Below are positions 24,921-33,827 of a DNA stretch of 64,000 bases, one piece after another (positions within the stretch are counted from its first letter, which is position 1; each line of letters begins with the position of its first letter). A model generated the notes under the pieces. That model ran no database searches and had not been told where the DNA came from. It was given only the letters and a program-made list of their open reading frames with translations. The stretch comes from Prevotellaceae bacterium UBA1391. Lineage in GTDB: Bacteria > Bacteroidota > Bacteroidia > Bacteroidales > Bacteroidaceae. Location of the stretch: the NCBI GenBank assembly GCA_002305265.1, contig DBQP01000010.1, positions 1 to 64,000 of the forward strand, in the 5' to 3' direction. A program made the position numbers and the translations under genes.

Positions 24921-25990
24921 GCCACACATCGCCACAGCCACACAGCAGCCGCCTGCCGGAGGAGACCCGCGCGCTGGTCGGACGCGACAATGCGTTCGAC
25001 CTGCTCCGCTATTTCTTCGCCTTCTCCCTCATTGCCGTACACTTCTGCACGCTTTGTGGCATCGAGCAGTTCTGGCCCGTGGCCGGCGGAACGCGCGTCA
25101 AGGCGTTTTTCGTCATGAGCGGCTTTCTCGTCTACAACAGCCTGCTGCGCAGCCACAGCCTCCGATCCTATTTCGACAAGCGCGTGCGCCGCATCTGTCC
25201 GGCCTACGCGGGCGTCATCTTCTTCTGCTTCCTCACGGGACTTCTGCTGACGTCGTGGCCACTGGCCGACTTCCTCGGCTCGCCGCAGACCTGGAAGTAC
25301 CTCTTCTCCAACCTCCTCTTCCTCAACAGTCTTCAGCCCACACTGCCTGGCGTGTTCGAGGGGCAGCCCGAAGCGGCCATGAACGGTGCGCTGTGGTCGA
25401 TGAAAGTGGAGGTGGCTTTCTACCTCCTGCTGCCGCTGCTGGCCTGGCTGCTCCACAGATTCCCGCGCCAGCGGCTGCACCTCCTGCTCTCGCTCATCGC
25501 GCTCTCGCTGCTCTACAAGGCGGGATGCGTATGGATGGCCGACCGCACGGGCGATCCGCTGTGGAACACCCTGAGCCATCAGTACGGCACCTATCAGATG
25601 TATTTCTGCGCAGGCATGCTCCTGCTCACGTTCTTCCCGTGGTTCATCAGCCACATCAAGCCCGTCACCCTCGTGGCGGCACTGACGCTCGTGGCGCAGC
25701 ACTGGTTGCCCGGGCTCACATGGGTGGAGCCGCTGGCCTTCTCGTCGCTCATCATCGGACTGGCCTATCTGCTCCGCGTCTTCAGTTTCCTGCGGCGCTA
25801 CGACAACATCTCCTACGGGCTCTACCTCTACCATTGCCCCGTCATCCACATCTTGCTGCATTTCCGCGCCGAGCGCCTCGGCTATGCCCCGATGTTCCTG
25901 CTGACGCTGGCCGGCACCGTCCTGCTGGCCCTCGTCTCCTGGCATCTCGTCGAGAAACCGCTGCTCAGGCGCAGGCAGCCGGCGCAGTAA
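24917..25990 (+). CDS. Acyltransferase 3 family membrane protein
   Basis: 357 residues, about ten membrane spans. The N-terminus NAFDLLRYFFAFSLIAVHF contains the catalytic-type His of this family, and RRICPAYAGV is the usual Arg-containing loop after the second span. Such proteins move acetyl or other acyl groups to sugars of cell-surface polysaccharides. Coupled by ATGA overlap to the NUDIX gene. The partner glycan is unknown. Confidence 0.85.
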   Translation: MSHTSPQPHSSRLPEETRALVGRDNAFDLLRYFFAFSLIAVHFCTLCGIEQFWPVAGGTRVKAFFVMSGFLVYNSLLRSHSLRSYFDKRVRRICPAYAGVIFFCFLTGLLLTSWPLADFLGSPQTWKYLFSNLLFLNSLQPTLPGVFEGQPEAAMNGALWSMKVEVAFYLLLPLLAWLLHRFPRQRLHLLLSLIALSLLYKAGCVWMADRTGDPLWNTLSHQYGTYQMYFCAGMLLLTFFPWFISHIKPVTLVAALTLVAQHWLPGLTWVEPLAFSSLIIGLAYLLRVFSFLRRYDNISYGLYLYHCPVIHILLHFRAERLGYAPMFLLTLAGTVLLALVSWHLVEKPLLRRRQPAQ

Positions 25991-26017
25991 CTGAAAGCCG
26001 GCCCCACCGCCATAGGC

Positions 26018-26057
26018 AGACAGCCCCGCCGATTCTCCGGAACCGGCGGGGCTGTCT
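26018..26057. terminator. Strong 14-bp stem-loop after the acyltransferase gene
   Basis: AGACAGCCCCGCCG (26018-26031) pairs perfectly with 26044-26057. There is no T tract, so it may be a terminator or an RNA-end stabiliser. Confidence 0.6.
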
Positions 26058-26087
26058 GTGCGTGGGGGCAGCGCCTGACAAAAACAC

Positions 26088-26141
26088 GAAGGCCTTCCCG
26101 ACGCATCGAGAAGGCCTTCGTGATGCGTCGCGAAGGCCTTC
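26088..26141. repeat. GAAGGCCTTC triplet array C
   Basis: Perfect decamers at 26088, 26110 and 26132, step 22 bp, placed centrally between two converging gene ends (98 bp and 94 bp away). Confidence 0.97.
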
Positions 26142-26234
26142 GTGCATTCATCGAAACGGGCGGCGGAGCATCGGCCTCTGCCGCGCCGCACCGCTCGCGA
26201 TGCGGACGGCCAGCCGCGCAGGCGAGGCAACGAA

Positions 26235-27383
26235 TCAGTGGATAATCACCATAGTGGCGCCGAAGCCGTACTGCTGGAAGCTGGCGTCTTGCGAGGTGCA
26301 CGTCTTATAGCTGCGCTTGAGTTCCTGCAGGAGCGCCTGGCGGAGCACGCCGTCGCCCTTGCCGTGGATGAAGACCAAGCGACGGCCCTTCTCCTTGAGG
26401 TGGGCGTCCATCGTCTTACGGAAGACTTTCAGCTGGTAGTCCTTGATGTCGGCGGCCGACATGCCCGCCGTGGTCTCGAGCAACTCGTGGGCATGGAGGT
26501 CGACCTCGACGATTTGCGTGGGGTCGTCGTGTGCCTTCGATCGGGCCGGCTGGCGTTCGGGACGCTCGGCCTGTGCCTTCTCGAACATGGCGGCCTTCAG
26601 CTGGCGGGGACTGACGACGAGCGGACGCACGGGCTCGTCGTCGACCACGAGGGGATGTTCCAGCACGGGCTCGTCGAAGAAGAGGCTCTCGCGGAAGGTG
26701 TGGAGCTTGTAGAACTTGGTCGTATCGATGCGCAGGTCGACGCTGACGGCGGGCTTCAGGCTGAAGGGCTTGCCCTCCTTGTAGGCCAGCAGCTGCACGG
26801 CCACGCGCTCGATGTCGTTGAGCATGGCATGGTCGACTTCCTCGATGAAGAGCTTGGTGTTCGGTTCGATGACGCCTTGGGCGCGCAGCTTCCACACGGC
26901 ATTCTCGGCCGAGAGATAGACGAAGCTCACGAAATAGTTGCAGTCGTTGACGAGGTAGCACTCGAAGGTGGTGCGCGAGAGCTCTTTGAGCGTCACGGGC
27001 ACGAAGTCGAGGTAGACGCTCAGCTGTTCGCCGCCGCGCCGCTCCTGGGGCTTGGGCCGGAACGTGACGGGGCGGTCGAGCGGGTCGGACTCGACGTCGG
27101 CAGGCTGCAGCGTGCGCTCGTAGGCGGCTTTTGCCGCGGCCTTGCCTGCGGACTGGGACGTCGGCTGCGCCGGGGCCGCAGCCGGGGCAACAGATTTGCC
27201 GACGGGCTTGGGCGGGCGCTGGAAGTTGTATTCGTTGGTCTCGATGACGACGACCTCATGCTCCGGCACCGGCATTTGGAAGCCGTCTGCGTCTTCCACG
27301 AGCACGAGATTGCCCTTTTGGAATCCGGTGATGACGCCTCCGCCAGTATCGCTGAGGAATCGTACGCGATCTCCTATTTTCAT
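26235..27383 (-). CDS. DUF2027/Smr domain protein
   Basis: 382 residues from ATG 27383 (MKIGDRVRFLSDTGGGVITG); the frame upstream to 27752 has the composition of the neighbouring gene's antisense and is rejected. An SH3-like N-terminal part (1-55) is followed by an Ala/Pro linker (about 65-100), a beta-rich DUF2027 middle (about 115-280) and a C-terminal Smr domain (about 290-382) with VDLHAHEL and HGKGDGVL, the motifs of the MutS2 nuclease-like Smr fold. Probably binds or cuts nucleic acid. It follows the tandem esterase gene by 107 bp. Confidence 0.85.
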   Translation of the reverse strand: MKIGDRVRFLSDTGGGVITGFQKGNLVLVEDADGFQMPVPEHEVVVIETNEYNFQRPPKPVGKSVAPAAAPAQPTSQSAGKAAAKAAYERTLQPADVESDPLDRPVTFRPKPQERRGGEQLSVYLDFVPVTLKELSRTTFECYLVNDCNYFVSFVYLSAENAVWKLRAQGVIEPNTKLFIEEVDHAMLNDIERVAVQLLAYKEGKPFSLKPAVSVDLRIDTTKFYKLHTFRESLFFDEPVLEHPLVVDDEPVRPLVVSPRQLKAAMFEKAQAERPERQPARSKAHDDPTQIVEVDLHAHELLETTAGMSAADIKDYQLKVFRKTMDAHLKEKGRRLVFIHGKGDGVLRQALLQELKRSYKTCTSQDASFQQYGFGATMVIIH

Positions 27384-27490
27384 ATCGTTAGCAGGAATTG
27401 CGGGAACGAGCCTCGGCCCCTTCCCCGTGAAACATTCTGTGTGGTTTTGATGCGCGCGTGGCGCAGCATGGGCTGGCTGGCCCCTGTGCC

Positions 27491-29161
27491 CTAACGCAGC
27501 AGGCGGCGCAAGGGCGAGCGCATGGCGCGGAGTCCCTCGGCCACGGAGCGCGCATTGAGACGGGCACCCGCGAGGGAGGTGTGCGTGTGGTCGCGGTTGT
27601 ACATGGCCGCTGCCTGCTCCTGGCCCATGCGGTCGAGCGCGTCGGCCGTGATGTTGTGGAGGTCGAGAAAGGCCACGCCCGTCTCGCGCACCACGTCGCG
27701 ATACCATTTTCCATAGGTGTCGTTGCGCCGCTCCACGTGGCCGCCGGGCCATTCGTTGCGCGGTGTGAGCGAGACGAGGATGGGCGTGGCGCCCTTCTCA
27801 CGCACGTCCTGGATGAATTTCTTCAGGTACCATCCGAAGGAGTAGATGACCTCGTAGCGTCCGTCGGACTCCATCTTGTAGACGTGGCAGGTGTCGGCCG
27901 CCGTGGCAATGACGCCGCGCTCCTTCTGCCGGTCGATGCCGCCGATGTCGTTGTGGCCGAACTGGATGAGCACGTAGTCGCCTGGCTCGAGCGAGCGATA
28001 GACGGCGTCCCAGCGATTCTCGGCCAGATAGGTGCGGGTGCTGCGGCCGGCCATGGCTGCGTTGACCACCGTGCACTTGCGCTCGTCGAACACCGTATAG
28101 GCCTGCGATCCCCAGCCCCACATGCCGTTCTCGTCGCTGTCCTCGTTCTTCACCGTCGAGTCGCCGGTGAGAAAGACCGTGGGCTTCTTCTTTCCGCTGC
28201 CGGCAGCCTGCGCCGGCTTGAGCGATCGGGGATGGACGGCAGCAGGCAGCAGCATCGACTTGAGCGCCTGCAGGCGGCTGTCGGACGAGGCGTCGATGCC
28301 CTCGGCGAAGGACTCGGCATTCATGCGGGCGCCGAAGGCCGACGAATGAATCTTGTCGCCGAAGAAATGATAGGCCGCCTTCCACGTGCCGTAGCGCTCG
28401 AGTTTGGCGGCGCTGAGGTCGTTGAGGTCGATGCAGGGCACGTCGAGCTCACGGCCAAGCGAGAGAATCCACGGCGTGAAGGTGGTGAGCTTGCGGTCGA
28501 TGCGCGTCGAGTCGGGCGTGTCGTAGGCCAGACGCGGCGTGAGCGTGAGGAGGATGGGGTGTGCGCCACGTGCGCGGATGTCGGCCACGAAGCGCCGGAT
28601 GTAGCCGCCGAAGGTGTAGACCATTTCCTCGCGGCCCGTCTCGGCGATGCGGACGAGCAGCGAGTCGTCGGAGAGCGCGCCGTTGCCGTCGTCACCCCGA
28701 TAGCTGGCACGGGCACGGCCGGAGTCCAGCGGCCCGTTGTCGTTGTGCCCCAGTTCGAGCACCACGTAGTCGCCTGCCCTGACTCCCGTCAGCACCGCCG
28801 GCCACAGCTGGCGGTAGAACGTGCGCGGCGACGTGCCGCCCAGCGCATGGTTTTCGACCGTGATCTTGTCTTCGTCGAAGAAGTTGCGGGCAAAATATCC
28901 CCACCCCCACTGTCCGTTGTTGCCGTTGCCGAGGGTGCCGTTGCGCATGGTCGAGTTGCCGACGAGAAAGAGTACGGGGTGCGTGCCGCGGCGGGAAGAA
29001 CCACTGACGGGCCTCGCCTGGCTGGCCTTGGCGAGCGAATCGAGCGTCACGTCGCGCACGCCGTTGACGTCCTCAAGCCCCTGGCGCTGCTCCACCTGCG
29101 CCGGCAGGACGGCGGGTGCGCAGAGGAGGAACATCGACAGGAAAAGGCGGGAGCAAAGCAT
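27491..29161 (-). CDS. Secreted tandem SGNH hydrolase, rhamnogalacturonan acetylesterase-like
   Basis: 556 residues from ATG 29161, which opens a signal peptide (MLCSRLFLSMFLLCAPAV); an ATG at 29185 would add eight residues. Two SGNH units: the first (about 50-290) has the Ser motif as VGNSTMRNG with LELGHND, the second (about 310-556) has TGDSTVKN with IQFGHND. Each has an Asn/His catalytic block. The first unit has GNS where the second has GDS; the serine is kept. Two such units in one chain are less common than single-domain acetylesterases. Likely removes acetyl groups from pectin. It lies upstream of the Smr gene and is unlinked to the pectin locus at 53-64 kb. Confidence 0.82.
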   Translation of the reverse strand: MLCSRLFLSMFLLCAPAVLPAQVEQRQGLEDVNGVRDVTLDSLAKASQARPVSGSSRRGTHPVLFLVGNSTMRNGTLGNGNNGQWGWGYFARNFFDEDKITVENHALGGTSPRTFYRQLWPAVLTGVRAGDYVVLELGHNDNGPLDSGRARASYRGDDGNGALSDDSLLVRIAETGREEMVYTFGGYIRRFVADIRARGAHPILLTLTPRLAYDTPDSTRIDRKLTTFTPWILSLGRELDVPCIDLNDLSAAKLERYGTWKAAYHFFGDKIHSSAFGARMNAESFAEGIDASSDSRLQALKSMLLPAAVHPRSLKPAQAAGSGKKKPTVFLTGDSTVKNEDSDENGMWGWGSQAYTVFDERKCTVVNAAMAGRSTRTYLAENRWDAVYRSLEPGDYVLIQFGHNDIGGIDRQKERGVIATAADTCHVYKMESDGRYEVIYSFGWYLKKFIQDVREKGATPILVSLTPRNEWPGGHVERRNDTYGKWYRDVVRETGVAFLDLHNITADALDRMGQEQAAAMYNRDHTHTSLAGARLNARSVAEGLRAMRSPLRRLLR

Positions 29162-29337
29162 GTGAAAGGAAGGAAGGAGACTCATGTGGATGAAGAATAG
29201 GTGTGGGATGCGGATGATGCGTGCCGGCAGCGCATGCTGAGACTTCGGTTGGGCCACGGAGCCCGACAGGGGCGTCGGAAAGAAAAACCGGTGGGGCCCA
29301 ACGAGAGAAATGCCATGCCTGGGACGCTGTTGGCCGT

Positions 29338-29346
29338 GCAAAGATA
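29338..29346 (-). promoter_or_regulatory. -7 element of the tandem SGNH gene
   Basis: TATCTTTGC on the - strand, about 180 bp upstream of the start; no -33 match at 19 bp. Confidence 0.4.
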
Positions 29347-29429
29347 AGAATTAGTTGGGGTGTGTCCGTGGTTTGCCGCACTTTTTTTCACTTCTCGCGC
29401 CCATCGAAGCGAATATTCCGCACATTTTC

Positions 29430-29460
29430 TTCGTCAATGAGAAATATTTGTTACCTTTGC
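29430..29460 (+). promoter_or_regulatory. Promoter of the acyl-CoA ligase gene
   Basis: TTCG (29430-29433), 18-bp spacer, -7 TACCTTTGC (29452-29460), 23 bp before the ATG at 29484. It favours that start over an upstream in-frame one. Confidence 0.6.
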
Positions 29461-29483
29461 ACAAAATCACAGCAACTGAGCAG

Positions 29484-31097
29484 ATGTTTGAATACTACTT
29501 ACAGGAACACACCTCGATTCTCAAAATCTTCGAATCGACGATCAAACAAAACTGGGAACGGCCTGCCTTTACGGATTTTGGCACGGACCTGACCTTCACC
29601 TATGGCGACGTGGCATCCGAATTTGCCCGTCTGCATGATTTCTTCCGAGCGCAAGGCATCCAGCCGCGCGACCGTATCGCCATCTGCGACCGCAACTCCT
29701 GCGGTTGGGTCGTTGGTTTTCTGGCCGCCTTCAGCTACGGTGCCGTTGCCGTACCCATCCTTCACGACTTCCACGGCGAGCAAATCCGCAATGTGCTGGT
29801 GCACTCGGAGGCAAAGCTGATCATCTGCAACAAGCACGTGGTGGAGCGCATCGTGGAGCACGACGCGTCGCCGGTGCCATGCGAGGTGCTGGATGTCGCC
29901 ACCATCCGCCCCGGCCAATATGGGAAGCCACTGTCGGCAGACGACGTGGAATTCTTCACGGAAAATCCTGACGACCTCTGCATCCTGAGCTACACGAGCG
30001 GCAGTACGGGCTACTCCAAGGGCGTGATGATTCCCTATCGCGCCATTCTCTCCAACACGCTGTTTGCTGACGAGAAGCTGGGCATCGAGCGAAACGCGCG
30101 CTTGCTCTCCATGCTGCCGCTGGCGCACATGTACGGATTTGCCTTCGAGTTCGCCTATTGCTTCTCGATAGGCGTCCACGTGCATTTCCTGACGAAGGCG
30201 CCAAGCCCCAGCGTGCTGATGGAGGCGTTCAGCGCCATCCGCCCGCGGCTCGTGATCGCCGTGCCCCTCATCATCGAGAAAATCGTGCGTGGCAGCATCT
30301 TCCCGGTCATCCGCGCCGCACGCATGCGCCATCTCCTGCGCATTCCCTTCGTGCGCAACTTGATTTATACGCGCATCCGCAAGAAGCTGCTGGCGCTCTT
30401 CGGCGGCAATATCTACGAAATCGTCATTGGCGGCGCCGCCTTCAACTCCGAGGTGGAGGACTTCCTGCAGCGCATCAAGTTCCCCTACACGGTGGGCTAC
30501 GGCATGACGGAATGCGCACCGATCATCACCTACAGCGACTGGACGACCTTCGCCAAGGGATCGTGCGGGAGGGTGGCACCGCGCATGGAAGTGAAGGTGC
30601 TCAGTCCCGACCCGGAGCACCAGCCGGGCGAACTGCTGGCGCGCGGAACGAACGTCATGCTTGGCTACTACAAGCATCCGGAGGCAACGGCAGAGACGCT
30701 GGAAGCAGACGGATGGCTGCACACGGGCGACCTGGCCACGATGGACAAGAACGGAAACGTCTACTTGCGCGGCCGCCTGAAGAACATGCTGCTCGGTGCG
30801 AACGGACAGAACATCTATCCGGAAGAAATCGAGGAGAAGTTTACAAGCTATGCCTTGTTCGACGAGTGCGTGGTCGTGCAGCGCGACCAAAAACTGACAT
30901 TGCTGGTCTACACATCCGACGACACGCTCCAGAAACACGGCATGACGCGTGAGGAACACAGCCAGAAGTTCGACAGCTACCGCCGCCACGTCAATTCGAT
31001 GCTTCCGGCCTACGCTGCCGTCTCTGCCATCGAGGCGCGCGAAACTCCTTTTGAGAAGACGCCGAAGCAAAACATCCGCCGCTTCCTCTATCAGTAA
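29484..31097 (+). CDS. AMP-binding long-chain acyl-CoA synthetase
   Basis: 537 residues. Adenylate-forming motifs: YTSGSTGYSKGVM (P-loop, near 180), YGMTECAP (near 340), GWLHTGDLA (near 415) and KNMLLGANGQNIYPEEIEE (C-terminal hinge). It activates fatty acids to acyl-CoA and probably acts at the inner membrane. Monocistronic, ending before a strong stem-loop. Function assigned at family level. Confidence 0.9.
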   Translation: MFEYYLQEHTSILKIFESTIKQNWERPAFTDFGTDLTFTYGDVASEFARLHDFFRAQGIQPRDRIAICDRNSCGWVVGFLAAFSYGAVAVPILHDFHGEQIRNVLVHSEAKLIICNKHVVERIVEHDASPVPCEVLDVATIRPGQYGKPLSADDVEFFTENPDDLCILSYTSGSTGYSKGVMIPYRAILSNTLFADEKLGIERNARLLSMLPLAHMYGFAFEFAYCFSIGVHVHFLTKAPSPSVLMEAFSAIRPRLVIAVPLIIEKIVRGSIFPVIRAARMRHLLRIPFVRNLIYTRIRKKLLALFGGNIYEIVIGGAAFNSEVEDFLQRIKFPYTVGYGMTECAPIITYSDWTTFAKGSCGRVAPRMEVKVLSPDPEHQPGELLARGTNVMLGYYKHPEATAETLEADGWLHTGDLATMDKNGNVYLRGRLKNMLLGANGQNIYPEEIEEKFTSYALFDECVVVQRDQKLTLLVYTSDDTLQKHGMTREEHSQKFDSYRRHVNSMLPAYAAVSAIEARETPFEKTPKQNIRRFLYQ

Positions 31098-31227
31098 GCG
31101 CACGGCCCGACAGCCGCCACAGCCCCTACACATCGCAACGCCCGCACTCCGACCCCATTGGCAGCACAGCGAGCTGAGGCTACAGCTGAAGCCGTTCCAC
31201 GCTTGATGCGCAGACAACGCAGAAAAG

Positions 31228-31282
31228 CGGAACTCCGACAGCCAAAAATCGGAACTCCGAAAAATGAAAAGCGGAACTCCGA
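31228..31282. repeat. 22-bp array with CGGAACTCCGA core
   Basis: Copies of CGGAACTCCGA start at 31228, 31250 and 31272, step 22 bp. The core has dyad symmetry (CGGA/TCCG). Intergenic, 130 bp beyond the acyl-CoA ligase gene. Confidence 0.93.
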
Positions 31283-31422
31283 AAATTGAGAAAAGGAATG
31301 CAGGGAGAATCATGACGGCGCAGCGCGGCATGAAGGCTGGAGCAGCCGGAAAAGCCGCTGGACGCAGCCACTGCGTGGCGAAGCAGGCAACGGCCTGACA
31401 CGCAGGCGCTGCAGAAGAAAAC

Positions 31423-31460
31423 GGAAAGCCCGTCGCTGAATCGTCAGCGACGGGCTTTCC
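31423..31460. terminator. Strong stem-loop between converging genes
   Basis: Seventeen-bp perfect stem (31423-31439 with 31444-31460), loop ATCG, GGAAAGCCCG at its base. It can serve both the acyl-CoA ligase gene and the aminotransferase gene. Besides this and the 22-bp array, 31098-31556 holds no feature. Confidence 0.75.
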
Positions 31461-31556
31461 TATATGTATATCTGCGTCGTTCCTGCAGCACGGAGCGCCT
31501 GCCGGCTTTGCCGCGACGGCCAATGGGCACGCCCCGATGGGCTTTCTGGCAGCTGA

Positions 31557-32750
31557 TTACTTCAGACGCGCCAAGGCCTCCTTGATGCGGCGGATGGCTT
31601 CGACGATGTTCTCGTCGCTCGTGGCGTAGCTCATGCGGAAACACTCAGGGGCGCCGAAGTCGTCGCCGCCGACGGTGGCCACGTGGGCTACATCCAGCAA
31701 GTACATGGCGAGGTCGGTGCTGGTGTTGATGGTGCGCTCACCGTCCTTCTTGCCGAAATAGCTCGAGCACTTGGGGAAGAGGTAGAAGGCGCCGGCCGGA
31801 TCATTCACCTCCAGGCCCGGAACCTCGCGACAGAGTCTGACGATGAGGTCCTTGCGGCGCTGGAAGGCGACGCGCATCTCCTCGACACACTCCTGCGGGC
31901 CGTTCCAAGCGGCTTCTGCTGCCTTCTGCGACATGGAGGCCGGACCGGACGTGTACTGTCCCTGCAGTTTGTTGCATCCCTTGACAACCCATTCGGCTGC
32001 TGCCATGAAACCAATGCGCCAGCCCGTCATGGCGTATGCCTTGCTGACACCGTTGATGATGACGCAGCGGTCCTTGATGTCGGGGAACGACGCCATCGAC
32101 GCATGCTCGCCGATGTAGTTGATATGCTCGTATATCTCGTCGGCAATGACCATCACGCGAGGATACTTGAGGAGGACGTCCTTCAAGGCCTCCAGCTCGG
32201 CGCGTGTGTAGACGCTGCCCGTCGGGTTCGACGGAGAGCAGAGGATGATAGCGCGTGTGCGCGGCGTGATGGCAGCCTCGAGCTGAGCCGGCGTGATCTT
32301 GAAGTCGGCTTCGATCTTGGCCTCTACGCTCACAGGCGTACCTTCGGCCAAAAGTACCATCTGCGGATAGCTGACCCAGTAGGGAGCAGGAATGATCACC
32401 TCGTCACCTTTGCTGACCAGCGCCATGAGCACATTGCAGACACTCTGTTTGGCTCCGTTCGAGACGAGAATCTCGGTGGGTTTGTAGTCGAGACCGTTCT
32501 CCCGCTTCAGCTTGGCCACGATGGCCTGGCGAAGCGACATATACCCCGGGACGGGACTGTAGAGTGTCCAGTTTTCATCAATCGCCTTCTTGGCAGCCTC
32601 TTTGATGTGGTCAGGCGTGTTGAAGTCGGGCTCGCCGACACTAAGATTGATGACATCAATGCCCTGTGCTTTGAGTTCGGCGCTGCGCTGCGACATGGCA
32701 AGCGTAGCTGATGGCTGCAAAGCCAGCAAACGTTCAGAGAGTTGTTCCAT
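31557..32750 (-). CDS. Class I aspartate-type PLP aminotransferase
   Basis: 397 residues from ATG 32750 (MEQLSERLLALQPSATLAMS). Family motifs: NLSVGEPDFNTP, SNPTGSVY, the PLP-aspartate in VIADEIYEH and the Schiff-base lysine in NGVSKAYAMTGWRIGF, with the substrate-binding Arg in PECFRMSYA near the end. Probably aspartate or broad-range aromatic/aspartate transaminase. It follows the Bax-inhibitor-like gene by 168 bp on the same strand. Confidence 0.92.
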   Translation of the reverse strand: MEQLSERLLALQPSATLAMSQRSAELKAQGIDVINLSVGEPDFNTPDHIKEAAKKAIDENWTLYSPVPGYMSLRQAIVAKLKRENGLDYKPTEILVSNGAKQSVCNVLMALVSKGDEVIIPAPYWVSYPQMVLLAEGTPVSVEAKIEADFKITPAQLEAAITPRTRAIILCSPSNPTGSVYTRAELEALKDVLLKYPRVMVIADEIYEHINYIGEHASMASFPDIKDRCVIINGVSKAYAMTGWRIGFMAAAEWVVKGCNKLQGQYTSGPASMSQKAAEAAWNGPQECVEEMRVAFQRRKDLIVRLCREVPGLEVNDPAGAFYLFPKCSSYFGKKDGERTINTSTDLAMYLLDVAHVATVGGDDFGAPECFRMSYATSDENIVEAIRRIKEALARLK

Positions 32751-32918
32751 GTGAGAATAATGAATTATGGATGAAAATTGAGGGATTGGATTCAGGGAAA
32801 TGGCGGCGGTCCGTCTGCCCGCCGGATGGGCTGCATGCAGCGACGGCGGCTGGCTGCACAGCATGCGCTGAAGTCGAAGGCCGCGGAGCGGACGCTTCCG
32901 GCTGCCTCCGCCGCGGTC

Positions 32919-33653
32919 TCAGTCTCGGCGGTTGCCCAGGAAGCGCAGCAGATAGAGGAACAGGTTGACGAAGTCGAGATAGAGCGTGAGCGCACCAATG
33001 ATGGCGAGCTTCTGCGTCATGTCGTTGACCTCAGTGCCGTATTCCAGCATCATGTGCTTGATTTTCTGCGAATCGTATGCGGTGAGCCCGACGAACACCA
33101 GCACACCGATGCCGCTGACGATGTAGTCCATCATCACGCTTTTCAAGAAGATATTGACGACAGTCGCGATGATCAGGCCAATCAGCGCCATCAGCAGGAT
33201 GCCTCCCAGCGACGTCAGGTCGCGCTTGGTGAAGTAACCCACGGCGGCCGTGACGGCGAACGTACCTGCCGAAACGAGGAACGCGGTCGTGATGGAAGGT
33301 ATGCTGAACACCCAGAAGATGCTGGCCAGCGTCACGCCGTTGAGCACGGAATAAGCCAGGAACAGCAGGGTGGCGACGAGCGCCGAGATGCGTCGGAGCG
33401 CCGCCGTCAGCCCGATGACCAGACCCAGCTCCGCAATGACCAGTCCGAAGAAGAGCACGCGGTTCGAGAAGATGGCCATGAAAAGCTGCTCGTTCTGGCT
33501 GACGCCATAGGCGGCGAGCCCCGTGATGACCATGGCCAGGGTCATCCAGATGTACACTTTCTGCATGAGCACGGAGAACGCACCGGCTACGCGCGTTTCT
33601 ACAGAGGGCCGTGCAGTGTCGTAGCCGCTGTAGTTGCGGATGTAATCACTCAT
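32919..33653 (-). CDS. Bax inhibitor-1/YccA family membrane protein
   Basis: 244 residues from ATG 33653 (MSDYIRNYSG); an upstream frame lacks family features. Seven hydrophobic spans; C-terminal SQKIKHMM and LYLDFVNLFLYLLRFLGNRRD are typical of the family, which conducts calcium or protons in studied members. It lies 174 bp downstream of ribBA on the same strand. Confidence 0.92.
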   Translation of the reverse strand: MSDYIRNYSGYDTARPSVETRVAGAFSVLMQKVYIWMTLAMVITGLAAYGVSQNEQLFMAIFSNRVLFFGLVIAELGLVIGLTAALRRISALVATLLFLAYSVLNGVTLASIFWVFSIPSITTAFLVSAGTFAVTAAVGYFTKRDLTSLGGILLMALIGLIIATVVNIFLKSVMMDYIVSGIGVLVFVGLTAYDSQKIKHMMLEYGTEVNDMTQKLAIIGALTLYLDFVNLFLYLLRFLGNRRD

Positions 33654-33827
33654 AATCTGATTCGTTAAAGTTGCTAAGTCCACTTGCTGCGGCTGAGCGA
33701 CCAGACGCCACAAGTGCTGTTCTTTCTCTCTGCAGCAGGGCATCCGGCCGCGCCGAACCTGCCGCCGTCCTGTGCCGTCGCCTCGCTCCGTCCGCAGCGG
33801 ACGCAGCCTGCGTGGCCCGACACGCGA

